A program made the position numbers and the translations under genes. 64,000 nucleotides of DNA from positions 225,912-289,911 of the forward strand of contig NZ_BSTS01000009.1 of assembly GCF_030269665.1 (NCBI RefSeq), written 5' to 3'. Under the pieces are notes generated by a model that did not search any database, was not told the DNA's origin, and worked only from the letters and a program-made list of their open reading frames with translations. Within the stretch, counting starts at the first letter, position 1; the number at the start of each line of letters is the position of its first letter. Shown one piece after another: positions 16,341 through 25,239 of this stretch. The DNA is from Actinomycetospora sp. NBRC 106375. GTDB lineage: Bacteria; Actinomycetota; Actinomycetes; Mycobacteriales; Pseudonocardiaceae.

Positions 16341-17777
16341 TCACTCCGGTTCCTCGGGGGAGCCGGAGCGAGGCGGGCTCGAGCTGGAGGTGCGGGTCCC
16401 GGTGGCGCCGGAATCGCCACCGGGCCCCGCACCCTCGGTCATGGTGCCGCTCGCCGGCGCCAGACGCCGGAGCACGTGGTAGCCGACGATGACGACGATC
16501 GAGCCGAGGGCGATGCCGGACAGCGACCCGCCGCCGATCGAGAGCGCGACGTCGCCGATGCCGATGACGATCCCGGCGGCGAGGGGGACGAGGACCTCGG
16601 GACGGGAGAAGTCGACCCGGTTCTCCACCCAGATCCGCGCCCCGAGCAGCCCGATCATCCCGTAGAGCACGACGGTGATGCCGCCGAGCACGCCGCCGGG
16701 CGTGGCCGCGACGACGGCGCCGAACTTGGGGCAGAACCCGATGAGGATCGCGACGGTCGCGGCGACCCAGTAGGCCGCCGTCGAGTACACGCGCGTCGCG
16801 GCCATGACGCCGATGTTCTCGGCGTAGGTGGTGGTCGGTGAGCCGCCAACGCCGCCGGCGACTGCGGTCGCGATGCCATCGGCCGCGAGGGCGCGGCCCA
16901 GGTACGGGTCGAGGTCCTCGCCGGTCATGCTCGCGACGCCCTTGACGTGCCCCGTGTTCTCGGCGATGAGGGCGATCGCCACCGGCACGATGATCAGGAT
17001 CGCCGAGGCGCTGAACGCCGGCAGGTGCAGGCCCGGCGCCTCCGGCGTCCCGAGCGGCAGCCCGATCCACGAGGCGTCGCCGACCCCGGAGAGGTCGACG
17101 CGCGGGTGCGTCGAGACCGTGCCGGAGGCGTCCGGCCCCGTGATGGGGCCGAGCGTCGCGTCGAGCAGCAGCGAGAGGGCGAACCCGACGACCAGCCCGA
17201 CGAGCACGCCGAGCCGCGAGAGCATCCCGCGTCCGGCGACGGCGGTGCCCATGACGACGAGCATCGTCACGAGCGCGACGACCTCGTCCTGCGGCCAGTA
17301 GGTCCCGGCGACGACCGGGGCGAGGTTGAAGCCGATGAGCATGACCACCGCGCCCGTGACCGCCGGCGGCAGCACGGCGGACACCGCCCGTCCCCCGCCG
17401 AGGTGCACGGCGAGCCCGACCAGGGCCACGACGATGCCGCACACCGCGATCGCCCCGGTGACCTCGGCGCTCGTGCCGCCGTCGGCGCGCACCGCGGCGA
17501 CCACCCCGACGAACGAGGCGCTGGTCCCGAGATAGCTGGGCACCCGGCCGCGCGTCATCAGCAGGAACAACATCGTCGCGAGCCCGGAGAGCAGGATCGC
17601 GAGGTTCGGGTCGAGGCCCATCAGCACCGGGAAGACGAACGTCGCCCCGAACATCGCCAGCACGTGCTGGGCCCCGAGCCCCACCGTGCGCCCCCACGAC
17701 AGCCGCTCGTCGGGCCGGACGACCTCGCCCGGGGCGGGTGCGCGTCCGTCGCCGTGGACCGTCCATCCCGTGATCAC
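16341..17777 (-). CDS. uraA: Uracil/xanthine permease (NCS2 family)
   Basis: 478 residues with 14 membrane segments. NCS2 hallmarks: LGAQHVLAMFGATFVFPVLM near the N terminus, VPSYLGTSASFVGVVAAV, and AGGVGGSPTTTYAENIGVMA, which corresponds to the conserved loop around the transport site. It has a Ser/Gly/Glu-rich cytoplasmic tail. A proton symporter for uracil or a similar nucleobase; the exact base is not certain from sequence, so the symbol is tentative. The start is GTG 17775-17777. The 3' end faces the small secreted-protein gene. Confidence 0.9.
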   Translation of the reverse strand: MITGWTVHGDGRAPAPGEVVRPDERLSWGRTVGLGAQHVLAMFGATFVFPVLMGLDPNLAILLSGLATMLFLLMTRGRVPSYLGTSASFVGVVAAVRADGGTSAEVTGAIAVCGIVVALVGLAVHLGGGRAVSAVLPPAVTGAVVMLIGFNLAPVVAGTYWPQDEVVALVTMLVVMGTAVAGRGMLSRLGVLVGLVVGFALSLLLDATLGPITGPDASGTVSTHPRVDLSGVGDASWIGLPLGTPEAPGLHLPAFSASAILIIVPVAIALIAENTGHVKGVASMTGEDLDPYLGRALAADGIATAVAGGVGGSPTTTYAENIGVMAATRVYSTAAYWVAATVAILIGFCPKFGAVVAATPGGVLGGITVVLYGMIGLLGARIWVENRVDFSRPEVLVPLAAGIVIGIGDVALSIGGGSLSGIALGSIVVIVGYHVLRRLAPASGTMTEGAGPGGDSGATGTRTSSSSPPRSGSPEEPE

Positions 17778-17787
17778 GGCGCACAGG

Positions 17788-18381
17788 CTAGGGCGTCGGG
17801 CGGCGCGCCATCCCGTCGAGCAGCAGGTTGAGGTAGCGCGGCCACCGTCCCGAGTCGTGCTCCGCGGTGACGACCGCCATGTGCACGATCACCGGGAGGT
17901 CGACCGGCTCGAGGTCGGCGCGGACCACGCCGGCCGCCTGCGCGCGCGCCAGCAGCTCGCCGAGCGGGGCGAGCGTGCGGGCCGTCAGCTCCGGGGTGAA
18001 CGCGCCGGTCGCCTTCGCCGCCATGAGCAGCCCGCGGTGGCGGGTGACGCCGTCGACGAGGCCTTCGAGCACGCCGGTCAGCGCCGCCCACGGGTCCTCG
18101 ACCTCGGCGGCATCGGCGAGCAGCGGTTCGACGGACTCGGCGACGTAGTCCTCGAGCACCGCCGCCACGAGCTCGTCGCGCCCGGCGAACCGCCGGTAGA
18201 GCGTCGACGGCGCCACCCCCGCCCGCCGGGCGACCTCCTCGAGGGCCACCTCCGCCCCGCCGGCCTCGATCGCCGCGCGCGCGGCGGCGAGGATCGCGGC
18301 GTGGTTGCGGGCGGCGTCGGCGCGCAGGCGCCGGTCGGGACGCAGCAGCGGTTGTGCCGTCGAACCCGACGTCGCGGACAT
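17788..18381 (-). CDS. TetR-family transcriptional regulator
   Basis: 197 residues from ATG 18379-18381; an open extension upstream overlaps the ferredoxin gene and is unlikely. The N-terminal helix-turn-helix is clear: NHAAILAAARAAIEAGGAEV, then EVARRAGVAPSTLYRRFAGR and DELVAAVL. The C-terminal ligand domain (about 80-190) is variable. It lies 17 bases behind the ferredoxin and P450 genes on the same strand, so it probably controls them and perhaps the divergent SDR gene. Confidence 0.93.
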   Translation of the reverse strand: MSATSGSTAQPLLRPDRRLRADAARNHAAILAAARAAIEAGGAEVALEEVARRAGVAPSTLYRRFAGRDELVAAVLEDYVAESVEPLLADAAEVEDPWAALTGVLEGLVDGVTRHRGLLMAAKATGAFTPELTARTLAPLGELLARAQAAGVVRADLEPVDLPVIVHMAVVTAEHDSGRWPRYLNLLLDGMARRPTP

Positions 18382-18398
18382 CGGCGTCAGCCTACGGC

Positions 18399-18593
18399 TC
18401 AGTCGTCGACGAGGCTCAGCGCGCCCGACGGGCACTGTGCGACGGCGTTGCGGACCTCGGTCTCCTGGTCGGGCGACGGGTGGTCCTCGAGCACCTCGAC
18501 GATCGCGTCGTCGTCCTGGTCGAAGACGTCCTCGGCGGCGAGCACGCAGTTGCCCGCCCCGATGCAGATGTCCCGGTTGGCCTCGATCTTCAC
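18399..18593 (-). CDS. [3Fe-4S]-type ferredoxin
   Basis: 64 residues. Three cysteines in the pattern of P450-partner ferredoxins: Cys10 (DICIGAGNC), Cys16 and Cys54 (AQCPSGALSL); the position between them that is Cys in [4Fe-4S] proteins is Gly/Ala here, implying a [3Fe-4S] cluster. Supplies electrons to the P450 encoded 25 bases upstream. ATG 18591-18593. Confidence 0.94.
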   Translation of the reverse strand: MKIEANRDICIGAGNCVLAAEDVFDQDDDAIVEVLEDHPSPDQETEVRNAVAQCPSGALSLVDD

Positions 18594-18618
18594 GGCGTTC
18601 TCCCTCGGTGGTGGTGGG

Positions 18619-19821
18619 TCACCAGGTGACGGGCAGCGCGCGCAGCCCGTGCACGACGGTGGCCGAGCGGAACTCGACGTCCTCGAACGGTATGCCCGGT
18701 GCGAGCGTCGGGAAGCGCCGGAACAGGGCCGGGAACGCGACGGCCATCTCGGCGCGGGCCAGCGGGGCGCCGAGGCAGTGGTGCACGCCGTGCCCGAACG
18801 CGACGTGCGGGGCGATCGTCCGGGTGACGTTCAGGTCGTCGGGGTGCTCGACCGCGGCCGGGTCGCGGTTGGCCGCGGGCAGCGAGAGCACCAGCAGCTC
18901 GCCCGCCGCGACGGGGACGCCGCCCACCTCGGTGTCCTCGCGGACCAGCCGGGGGACCCCGGAGTGCACGACGGAGAGGTAGCGCAGCAGCTCCTCGATC
19001 GCCGGGGCGACGGCGTCGGGCTCGTCGCGGACGCGCGCGAGCTGGTCGGGCGCGCGCAGCAGCGCGAGGGTGCCGAGGCCGAGCATGTTCGCCGTCGTCT
19101 CGTGCCCGGCGATGAGCAGCAGGGACGCGATGCCGACGAGCTCGCTGCGAGTGATGTCGTCGCCGTGCTCGCGGATGAGCATGCCGAGCATGTCGTCGCC
19201 GGGCTCGGCCCGCGCACGGTCGACGAGCTCGCCCATGTAGGCGCGCGACTCCATCGCGACGCGTCCCCGCTCCTCGAGCGGCCGGCTGATGTCGATCTGA
19301 CGCGCGGCGCGGCCCTGGAACTCGGCGCGGTCGTCGTACGGGACGCCGAGCAGCTCGCAGATGACGAGGCTGGGCACCGGGAGCGCGAACGCGCCGACCA
19401 GGTCGGCCGGGGGCCCCGCGGCGGCCATGGCGTCGAGGTGGTCGTCGACGATCTCGGTGATGCGCGGCTCGAGGCGGCGGATGCGCTTGACCGTGAACTC
19501 GCCGGTGAGCAGGCGGCGCAGGCGCGTGTGCTCGGGCGGGTCGGTGGCGAGCAGGTTGCCGGCGCGGGGGTCGATGCCGTCTTCCCCGTCGGGCGTCGGC
19601 AGGCGCGGCAGCCCGGTGTTGGAGAAGCGCGCGGCGTCGCCGAGCACCTCACGGACGTCGGCGTAGCGCGTCACGAGCCGCGCGGTCGCGCCGAACGGCG
19701 TGGTGAACGTCGGGAAGCCCGGCTCGTCGCGCACCGCCTGGGTCTCGGGCAGCGGGGCGAACCGGTCGCGCTGCATGTGGCGCGGGACCGGGGGTGGGTC
19801 CTGATGGGTGGTGGTGCTCAT
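18619..19821 (-). CDS. Cytochrome P450 (CYP105-like class I)
   Basis: 400 residues, normal for soluble bacterial P450s. The oxygen-activation I helix is LLIAGHETTAN (AGHETT at 238-243), the K-helix ExxR is EELLR (277-280), and the haem loop is FGHGVHHCLGAPLAR with the ligand Cys349. HTRLRRLL is the C-helix motif. Overall it resembles the CYP105/CYP107 group of actinomycetes, which hydroxylate xenobiotics or natural products; substrate unknown. Encoded with its ferredoxin and a TetR regulator; divergent from an SDR that could act on the same substrate. Confidence 0.95.
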   Translation of the reverse strand: MSTTTHQDPPPVPRHMQRDRFAPLPETQAVRDEPGFPTFTTPFGATARLVTRYADVREVLGDAARFSNTGLPRLPTPDGEDGIDPRAGNLLATDPPEHTRLRRLLTGEFTVKRIRRLEPRITEIVDDHLDAMAAAGPPADLVGAFALPVPSLVICELLGVPYDDRAEFQGRAARQIDISRPLEERGRVAMESRAYMGELVDRARAEPGDDMLGMLIREHGDDITRSELVGIASLLLIAGHETTANMLGLGTLALLRAPDQLARVRDEPDAVAPAIEELLRYLSVVHSGVPRLVREDTEVGGVPVAAGELLVLSLPAANRDPAAVEHPDDLNVTRTIAPHVAFGHGVHHCLGAPLARAEMAVAFPALFRRFPTLAPGIPFEDVEFRSATVVHGLRALPVTW

Positions 19822-19935
19822 CGTCGCTCCCGTCCTCGGGGTCGGACACCACCGACCGTACCCCGAAACGGGAGCACACTTGCATTTACGTCGATCTCAC
19901 GTCTGCGGGCTCGTGCGGGCGGATAGTCCGGGCCC

Positions 19936-20637
19936 ATGAGTGCAGCGAACGGAGAGCGCGTCGTCCTCGTGACCGGGGCGGGCCGCGGGCTCGGGGTCGA
20001 GATCGCGCGCCAGCTGACAGACGCCGGCGGGACAGTCGTCGTCGCCGCCCGCGACCCCGAGGCGGGCGCGTCGACGGCGAAGGAGCTCGGCGACCGGGCG
20101 TGGCCGCTGACCCTCGACGTCACCGACCCCGCATCCGTGCAGGCCGCGGTGGAGGCCGTGGACCGCCGGCACGGGCGGCTCGACGCGCTGGTGAACAACG
20201 CGGCGACGAACTTCGACCCCGGCTCCGACCCCGTCACCGAGGACCTGTCGGTGGCCGACGGGGCGTGGCGGACGAACGTCCTCGCGCCGTGGAGGCTGAC
20301 CCAGGCGTTCGTGCCGCTGCTGCGCGCCGGGAGCGACGCGGTGGTCGTCAACGTGACCAGCAGCCTCGGATCGCTGACGGGCATGGGCGCGCACTCGCCC
20401 GCCTACAGCGTCTCGAAGGCCGGGATCAACGCGCTGACCCGCGTGTTCGCCGACGCCCTGACCCGCGACGGCATCGCGGTCCACGCGGTGTCGCCGGGCT
20501 GGACCGCGACCGACATGGGCGGTGCGGGCGGGCGTCCGGTCGCCGACGGCGCCGCCGGGATCATCGACGTCGTCCGCTCCCCCGCCTCGCACCCCTCCGG
20601 CTCGTTCCTCCAGGACGGCCGGCACGTCCCCTGGTGA
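19936..20637 (+). CDS. Short-chain dehydrogenase/reductase
   Basis: 233 residues, classical SDR. Cofactor motif TGAGRGLG at 13-20, NNAA at 87-90, catalytic Ser142/143, Tyr157 and Lys161 in YSVSK, and the SPGWTATDMGG loop after the last strand. Arg at RDPEAG suggests NADP(H). Starts at ATG 19936, 114 bases from the divergent P450 gene, so a shared control region is likely. Ends 8 bases before a strong hairpin. Confidence 0.93.
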   Translation: MSAANGERVVLVTGAGRGLGVEIARQLTDAGGTVVVAARDPEAGASTAKELGDRAWPLTLDVTDPASVQAAVEAVDRRHGRLDALVNNAATNFDPGSDPVTEDLSVADGAWRTNVLAPWRLTQAFVPLLRAGSDAVVVNVTSSLGSLTGMGAHSPAYSVSKAGINALTRVFADALTRDGIAVHAVSPGWTATDMGGAGGRPVADGAAGIIDVVRSPASHPSGSFLQDGRHVPW

Positions 20638-20644
20638 CCCCTAT

Positions 20645-20684
20645 GTGAGCAGTTGGCGCCCCTATGAGGGCGCCAACTGCTCAC
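20645..20684. terminator. Bidirectional hairpin between SDR and LysR genes
   Basis: Perfect 17-bp arms (GTGAGCAGTTGGCGCCC and its complement) around a 6-base loop. It includes the LysR stop codon. No T-run on either side. Placed exactly between convergent genes, as expected for a two-way terminator. Confidence 0.75.
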
Positions 20685-21568
20685 GTACCAAGGGCGCGCG
20701 CCGTGTCCACGAAATGCGCGACGGCGGGTGAGCGGTCGGACGTCCGCCAGGCGACCTGCAGGGCGATCATCGGGACGTCGCCGGAGAGCGGGCGGAACTC
20801 CACGCCCGGCAGGCGCAGGTTCGCGTAGTACGCCGGCTGCAGCGACACCCCGAGGCCCGCGGCGACCAGCCCCAGCTGGGTCTCGATGTCGGCGCCCTCG
20901 GCCACGATGCGCGGGCTGAACCCGTGCTCGCGGCAGTAGGCCGTGAGGATGTCGAAGAACGCCATCCCCAGGGGCCGTGGCCACAGCACGAACGGCTCGT
21001 CGGCGAGCGACTCCGGCTCGACCTCGGTCCGCGCGCACAGCGGGTGGTCCCCGGGCAGCGCGACGATCAAGGGCTCCGAGACGAGGTGCTCCACCGACAC
21101 CGCGGCCGTCGGCGAGGCGGCCCGCACGAGGCCGACGTCGAGCCGTCCGTCGGCGAGCGCGACGAGCTGCGCCGCGGTGTCCTGCTGGGAGACCTCGAGC
21201 TGCAGGTCGGGGAACGACGCCCGCATCGCCCGCAGGATCCGCGGGGTGATCGAGGCGAGGGCCGTGCCGACCGACCCGACGACGAGCAGCCCCACCGCCC
21301 CGTTCGCCGCCTGACTCACGAGCGACTGGGCCCGCTCGGCCTCGAAGAGCACGCGCGGCGCCGCGTCGAGCAGCACCCGCCCGGCCGGGGTGAGCTCGGT
21401 GGCCCGGCTCGTGCGGTCGAACAGCGCCGCACCGAGGTTCTTCTCCAGCGAGCGGATCTGCTGCGAGAGGGCGGGCTGGCTGACGTGCAGGCGCCGGGCC
21501 GCGCGGCTGAAGTGCAGCTCCGAGGCCACGGTGAGGAACACCCGCAGCTGGCGCAGCTCGACGTCCAT
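20681..21568 (-). CDS. LysR-family transcriptional regulator
   Basis: 295 residues. N-terminal winged helix: LRQLRVFLTVASELHFSRAA followed by RLHVSQPALSQQIRSLEKNL and LFDRTSRATELTPAG. The periplasmic-binding-protein-like effector domain runs from about 90 to the end (GSVGTALASITPRILRAM, then DVGLVRAAS and GLGVSLQPAYYANL). It is divergent from the flavin oxidase/Rieske pair, 140 bases apart, and is the likely activator of that operon. Confidence 0.93.
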   Translation of the reverse strand: MDVELRQLRVFLTVASELHFSRAARRLHVSQPALSQQIRSLEKNLGAALFDRTSRATELTPAGRVLLDAAPRVLFEAERAQSLVSQAANGAVGLLVVGSVGTALASITPRILRAMRASFPDLQLEVSQQDTAAQLVALADGRLDVGLVRAASPTAAVSVEHLVSEPLIVALPGDHPLCARTEVEPESLADEPFVLWPRPLGMAFFDILTAYCREHGFSPRIVAEGADIETQLGLVAAGLGVSLQPAYYANLRLPGVEFRPLSGDVPMIALQVAWRTSDRSPAVAHFVDTARALGT

Positions 21569-21708
21569 GACGGCGATCCTGCCCGCCGCCGGGCATAAGT
21601 CGCAGCTGATGACAGCAGTGGCAGGGTCGATCGCGGATCACCACCACGCCGGCCGCACGGCGAGCAGGGTCGGAAGGGCACATCCGAGACCCACCCCGGA
21701 GCGACACC
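21569..21708. promoter_or_regulatory. Divergent control region of LysR and oxidase genes
   Basis: 140 bases between divergent starts. ATAAGTCGCAGCTGATGAC (21594-21612) is the only AT-containing, partly dyad stretch and could include a LysR box, but no perfect T-N11-A element stands out. Confidence 0.4.
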
Positions 21709-22899
21709 GTGCCCCATCCCGAACTCCGCTACGTCGTCATCGGCTGCGGAGGCCTCGGCTCCGCCGCGACCTACTGGCTCTCCCGCGCGGTCGGCGGCCG
21801 TGTGCTGGCCCTCGAGCGCCATGCGCTGGGCCACGACCACGGCGCCAGCCAGGACCACTCGCGGATCATCCGCTACGCCCAGCACCAGGACGCCTACGCC
21901 GCCCTCGCCCCGGCGGCCTACGCCGCGTGGCGCGACGTCGAGCGCGTCTCCGCCCAGCCGCTCGTGACCGAGACCGGCGGCCTCGTCATCGAGGACGTCG
22001 AGAGCCGCCAGGGGCTCGCCACCGGCGGCCGCGACATCGGCGGCTACGCGGCGGTCGCCGACCGGCACGGCGTCGACTTCGAGCTGCTCGACGCCCGGGC
22101 CGTGGAGCGCCGCTGGCCGCAGTTCCACCTCACCGGCACCGAGCAGGCCTTCTACCAGCGCCGCACCGGCATCGTCGACGCCCGCCGCGCCAACGCCACG
22201 CACGTCGCCCTGGCCCGCGGGCACGGCGCGGAGATCCGCGAGCACAGCCCTGTGCGGGCGCTGCGGCCGTGCCGCGACCACGTCGAGGTCGTGCTCGACG
22301 ACGAGGTGATCCGCGCCGAGCACGTCGTCGTCGCCGCCGACGCCCGCACCAACGAGGTGCTCGACGGCGTCGCCGACCCCCTGCCCCTGACCGTCCTGCA
22401 GGAGCAGGTCACCTACTACGCGACGCCGAACCTGCTCGACTTCTCGCCGGACCGCTTCCCGGTGTTCATGTGGCACGGCGCGGACAACTTCTACGGCTTC
22501 CCCGTCCACGGCGAGGTCGCCACCAAGCTCGGCCAGCACATGGGCGGCCACGAGGTCACCGCCGACACCCGCACCTACGACCCGGACCCGCTGCGCCGCA
22601 AGCGCCAGGAGACGTTCCTCGCCGACCACGTCCCGGGCTTCGGCGGGCCCGAGCTGTACACGAAGACCTGCCTGTACACGATCCCGCCGGACCAGCACTA
22701 CGTGATCGACACCGTGCCCGGCGAGCCGCGCGTCAGCGTCGCCGTCGGGGCCGGGCACGCCTTCAAGTTCGCCTCGCTGATCGGGCGCATCCTGGCCGAC
22801 CTCGCGACCACCGGCGCCACCCGGCACCCGATCGCGACGTTCGCCCTCGACCGCCCCGCCATGACCGACCCGACCTGGGGGCGCGCCTTCCATGTCTGA
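21709..22899 (+). CDS. FAD-dependent amine oxidase of the monomeric sarcosine oxidase/N-methyltryptophan oxidase family
   Basis: 396 residues, normal for MSOX. The dinucleotide fold is at the N terminus (YVVIGCGGLGSAATYWLSRA). SQDHSRIIRYAQHQDAYAAL matches the conserved region next to the flavin. KTCLYT with Cys321 corresponds to the covalent FAD attachment Cys of MSOX/MTOX, and PDQHYVIDTVPG and GAGHAFKFA follow as expected. It oxidises an N-methyl amine, releasing formaldehyde and peroxide. The start is GTG 21709. The last 8 bases overlap the Rieske oxygenase gene, so the two are coupled. Confidence 0.93.
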   Translation: MPHPELRYVVIGCGGLGSAATYWLSRAVGGRVLALERHALGHDHGASQDHSRIIRYAQHQDAYAALAPAAYAAWRDVERVSAQPLVTETGGLVIEDVESRQGLATGGRDIGGYAAVADRHGVDFELLDARAVERRWPQFHLTGTEQAFYQRRTGIVDARRANATHVALARGHGAEIREHSPVRALRPCRDHVEVVLDDEVIRAEHVVVAADARTNEVLDGVADPLPLTVLQEQVTYYATPNLLDFSPDRFPVFMWHGADNFYGFPVHGEVATKLGQHMGGHEVTADTRTYDPDPLRRKRQETFLADHVPGFGGPELYTKTCLYTIPPDQHYVIDTVPGEPRVSVAVGAGHAFKFASLIGRILADLATTGATRHPIATFALDRPAMTDPTWGRAFHV

Positions 22900-24079
22900 C
22901 CTGCTGACCCGCTCCCCCGGCTGGTCGCTGCCGCAGGCGGCCTACACCGACCCGGACCTCTACGACGCCGACCTCGACCGCGTCTTCGCCGCGCACTGGC
23001 TCTTCGCCGGCCACACCGCGGAGCTCGACGCCCCCGGCCGCTACCTCACCGTCGACGTCGGCCGCGACCGCGTGATCGTCGTCCGCGGTGAGGACGGCGC
23101 CGTGCACGCCCACCACGACGTCTGCGCCCACCGGGGATCGCGGGTGACGGCGGAGCCGCGGGGCCGGGTGAAGGCGTTCGTCTGCCCGTACCACCAGTGG
23201 GTCTACGGGCTCGACGGGACGCTGCGCTCGGCGCGGCTCATGGGCGACTGCTTCGCGACGGCGTCCTACCGGCTCGCCCCGGTCGCGGTCCGCGAGACCG
23301 CCGGCCTCGTGTTCGTCTGCCTCGCCGACGACCCGCCGGCCTTCGAGCCGTTCGCCGCCGCCCTCGAGCCCCGGCTCGGGCCCCACGGGCTCGCCGACGC
23401 GCGCATCGCCGTGCGTCACCACTACCGCGTGGCGGCGAACTGGAAGACGCTCGTGGAGAACAACCGCGAGTGCTACCACTGCGCCGGCAGCCACCCCGAG
23501 TTCTCGCTGTCGAACTTCGACGTCGGCGTCCACGGCGACGTGCGCACCAACCCCCGCTACGACCGCGCCCTGGCCGACGCGCGCGCCCACTGGAGCGCGC
23601 AGGGCCTGCCCGCCGAGGACGTCAGCTTCCCCGGCGGCGACTGGTACCGGATCGCCCGGCTGCCGCTGCGCGAGGGCTACGTCAGCGAGACGCTCGACGG
23701 TCAGCCGCTGGCCCCGCCGATGGGGACGCTCTCCGACCCCGACGTCGGCAGCCTGCGGATGGTCTCGCTGCCCAACATGTGGGGCCACGCCAACGCCGAC
23801 TACGCGATGACGACGCGCCTGACCCCCGTCGACGTCGCGACCACCGACGTCGAGCTCTGTTTCCTCGTCGCCCGCGACGCCGTCGTCGACGAGGACGACC
23901 TCGCCGCGGTCTGGCGCGCCACCTCGGAGCAGGACTGGGAGCTCTGCGAGCGCAATTACGCGGGCATCGCGTCCCGCGGTTACCGTCCGGGACCGCTCTC
24001 GCCGGTCGTCGAGGCCTCCGTCGAGTCGTTCCTCGACTGGTACCTCGACGCCCTCGGCGGCGCGGCGCGCGCGGCCTGA
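22892..24079 (+). CDS. Rieske non-haem iron oxygenase (GbcA-like demethylase)
   Basis: 395 residues. Rieske cluster ligands Cys78/His80 (CAHRGSR) and Cys98/His101 (CPYHQWVYGLDG). The mononuclear iron site is in ENNRECYHCAGSHPE (189-203) with His196 and His201. The ENNRECYHC form is that of glycine-betaine, stachydrine and carnitine oxygenases acting on quaternary amines. With the sarcosine-oxidase-like gene upstream, it suggests stepwise demethylation of a betaine-type compound. No reductase gene is adjacent, so electrons must come from a partner encoded elsewhere. Confidence 0.92.
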   Translation: MSDLLTRSPGWSLPQAAYTDPDLYDADLDRVFAAHWLFAGHTAELDAPGRYLTVDVGRDRVIVVRGEDGAVHAHHDVCAHRGSRVTAEPRGRVKAFVCPYHQWVYGLDGTLRSARLMGDCFATASYRLAPVAVRETAGLVFVCLADDPPAFEPFAAALEPRLGPHGLADARIAVRHHYRVAANWKTLVENNRECYHCAGSHPEFSLSNFDVGVHGDVRTNPRYDRALADARAHWSAQGLPAEDVSFPGGDWYRIARLPLREGYVSETLDGQPLAPPMGTLSDPDVGSLRMVSLPNMWGHANADYAMTTRLTPVDVATTDVELCFLVARDAVVDEDDLAAVWRATSEQDWELCERNYAGIASRGYRPGPLSPVVEASVESFLDWYLDALGGAARAA

Positions 24080-24211
24080 CCCGTCCCGCTCCTCGCGAAC
24101 CTCCCCGGCTCGGGTGATTGAAGTGACGCATGTGGGTGACAAGACTGCCTGCTGCGGCCGCCGAGATCGAGACTCGACGCCGTTGTTCAGCAGCGAGGGG
24201 CGGGGACGGAC

Positions 24212-25138
24212 ATGGGCTGGCGACCGGTGGTGGCGGGGCTGCTCGGCGGGGTGCTGGTGAGCACCGCGCTGGTGCTCGGTGCGGGACCCGCGGCCGCGGG
24301 GCTGCCCGGCGGGAGCCCGGCGAGCGGCGGCGACGGGACGCGGCGGGTCGCGCTCGGCGACTCGTGGGCGGCGGGCACCGCGGCCGGCGCGATCGAGGCG
24401 GCGTCCGGCCCGTGCCGGCGCAGCACCCTCGCGTACGCCCCGCTGCTCGCCCGCGCCGCCGGCGACACGGCGTGGACGTCACGGGCCTGCGCGTCGGCGT
24501 CGAACAGCGCCGGCAACGGGCAGTTCACCTCGCTCGAGGAGGGCACCGAGGTCGTCACCGCGACCGTCGGCGGCGACGCGACGGGCCTCGGCGCCCTCGC
24601 CGCGGCCTGCTCGACGGCCGGCACGCCGGCCCGCTGCGACGCCGCGGCCGCCCGCTTCGACAAGGCGATCACGGCGCTGCCCCGCGCCCTGGACTCCTCG
24701 CTCGCCGACATCCGCAGCCGGGCGCCCCGCGCCGCGGTCACCTTCACCGGCTACCCCTTGATCGCCGACGGCCAGGCGTGCCCGCAGGGCCCCGCGGACG
24801 CGGCCCGGGCGGCGCGCGTCGACGACGCGGTCAACCGGCTGGACACCGTGCTCGCCGACCGCGTCGCCGCCGCCGGGATGCGCTTCGTCGACGTCCGGGC
24901 CGCCTTCGCCGGGCACGGCGTGTGCAGCCACGCCCCGTGGCTGACGTCGCTGACCGACAGCGAGGCACTGCTCGCCGGCGGCCCGTCCGCCGACGGCCAC
25001 GCGCTCGGTGTGCTCTCCGCCCTCGCCGCGGCCGGGCCCACCGCCCCGCCGGCGGCGACCCCGACCCCTACGGCGCCCTCCGAGCCGTCCGACGGCCGTG
25101 CGTTCGCCGACCTGGAGGCGCCGCTCTTCGCCGGCTGA
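24212..25138 (+). CDS. Secreted SGNH-hydrolase-like protein
   Basis: 308 residues from ATG 24212. Signal peptide (MGWRPVVAGLLGGVLVSTAL followed by VLGAGPAAAG). The SGNH block I is VALGDSWAAG with nucleophile Ser. Block III, normally GGND, reads VGGDATG, so the oxyanion Asn is replaced, and block V reads SADGHALG. Paired Cys residues suggest disulphides, as in Streptomyces extracellular esterases. Likely an exported lipase or esterase, but the altered block III means activity needs testing. A Pro/Thr-rich linker precedes the C terminus. Confidence 0.8.
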   Translation: MGWRPVVAGLLGGVLVSTALVLGAGPAAAGLPGGSPASGGDGTRRVALGDSWAAGTAAGAIEAASGPCRRSTLAYAPLLARAAGDTAWTSRACASASNSAGNGQFTSLEEGTEVVTATVGGDATGLGALAAACSTAGTPARCDAAAARFDKAITALPRALDSSLADIRSRAPRAAVTFTGYPLIADGQACPQGPADAARAARVDDAVNRLDTVLADRVAAAGMRFVDVRAAFAGHGVCSHAPWLTSLTDSEALLAGGPSADGHALGVLSALAAAGPTAPPAATPTPTAPSEPSDGRAFADLEAPLFAG

Positions 25139-25142
25139 GGGC

Positions 25143-25169
25143 GTGTCAGCGGTGGGCCACCGCTGACAC
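25143..25169. terminator. Hairpin after the SGNH gene
   Basis: GTGTCAGCGGT and ACCGCTGACAC around a 5-base loop, 4 bases after the stop codon. No T-run. The 3' flank (CACTTCGCGTCCGTAGCG) resembles that of the hairpin at 48680-48706. Confidence 0.7.
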
Positions 25170-25239
25170 TTCGCGTCCGTAGCGCCACACGCTCGACCGT
25201 CACTTCGGGGTGCGGTGCGCGCGGCGGTCGGTCGCTGCC

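Noticed and set aside
24080..24211. Possible riboswitch before the SGNH hydrolase gene
   Set aside because: Wall-acting genes of actinobacteria sometimes follow a c-di-AMP riboswitch, but I could not find its conserved core in this 130-base leader.
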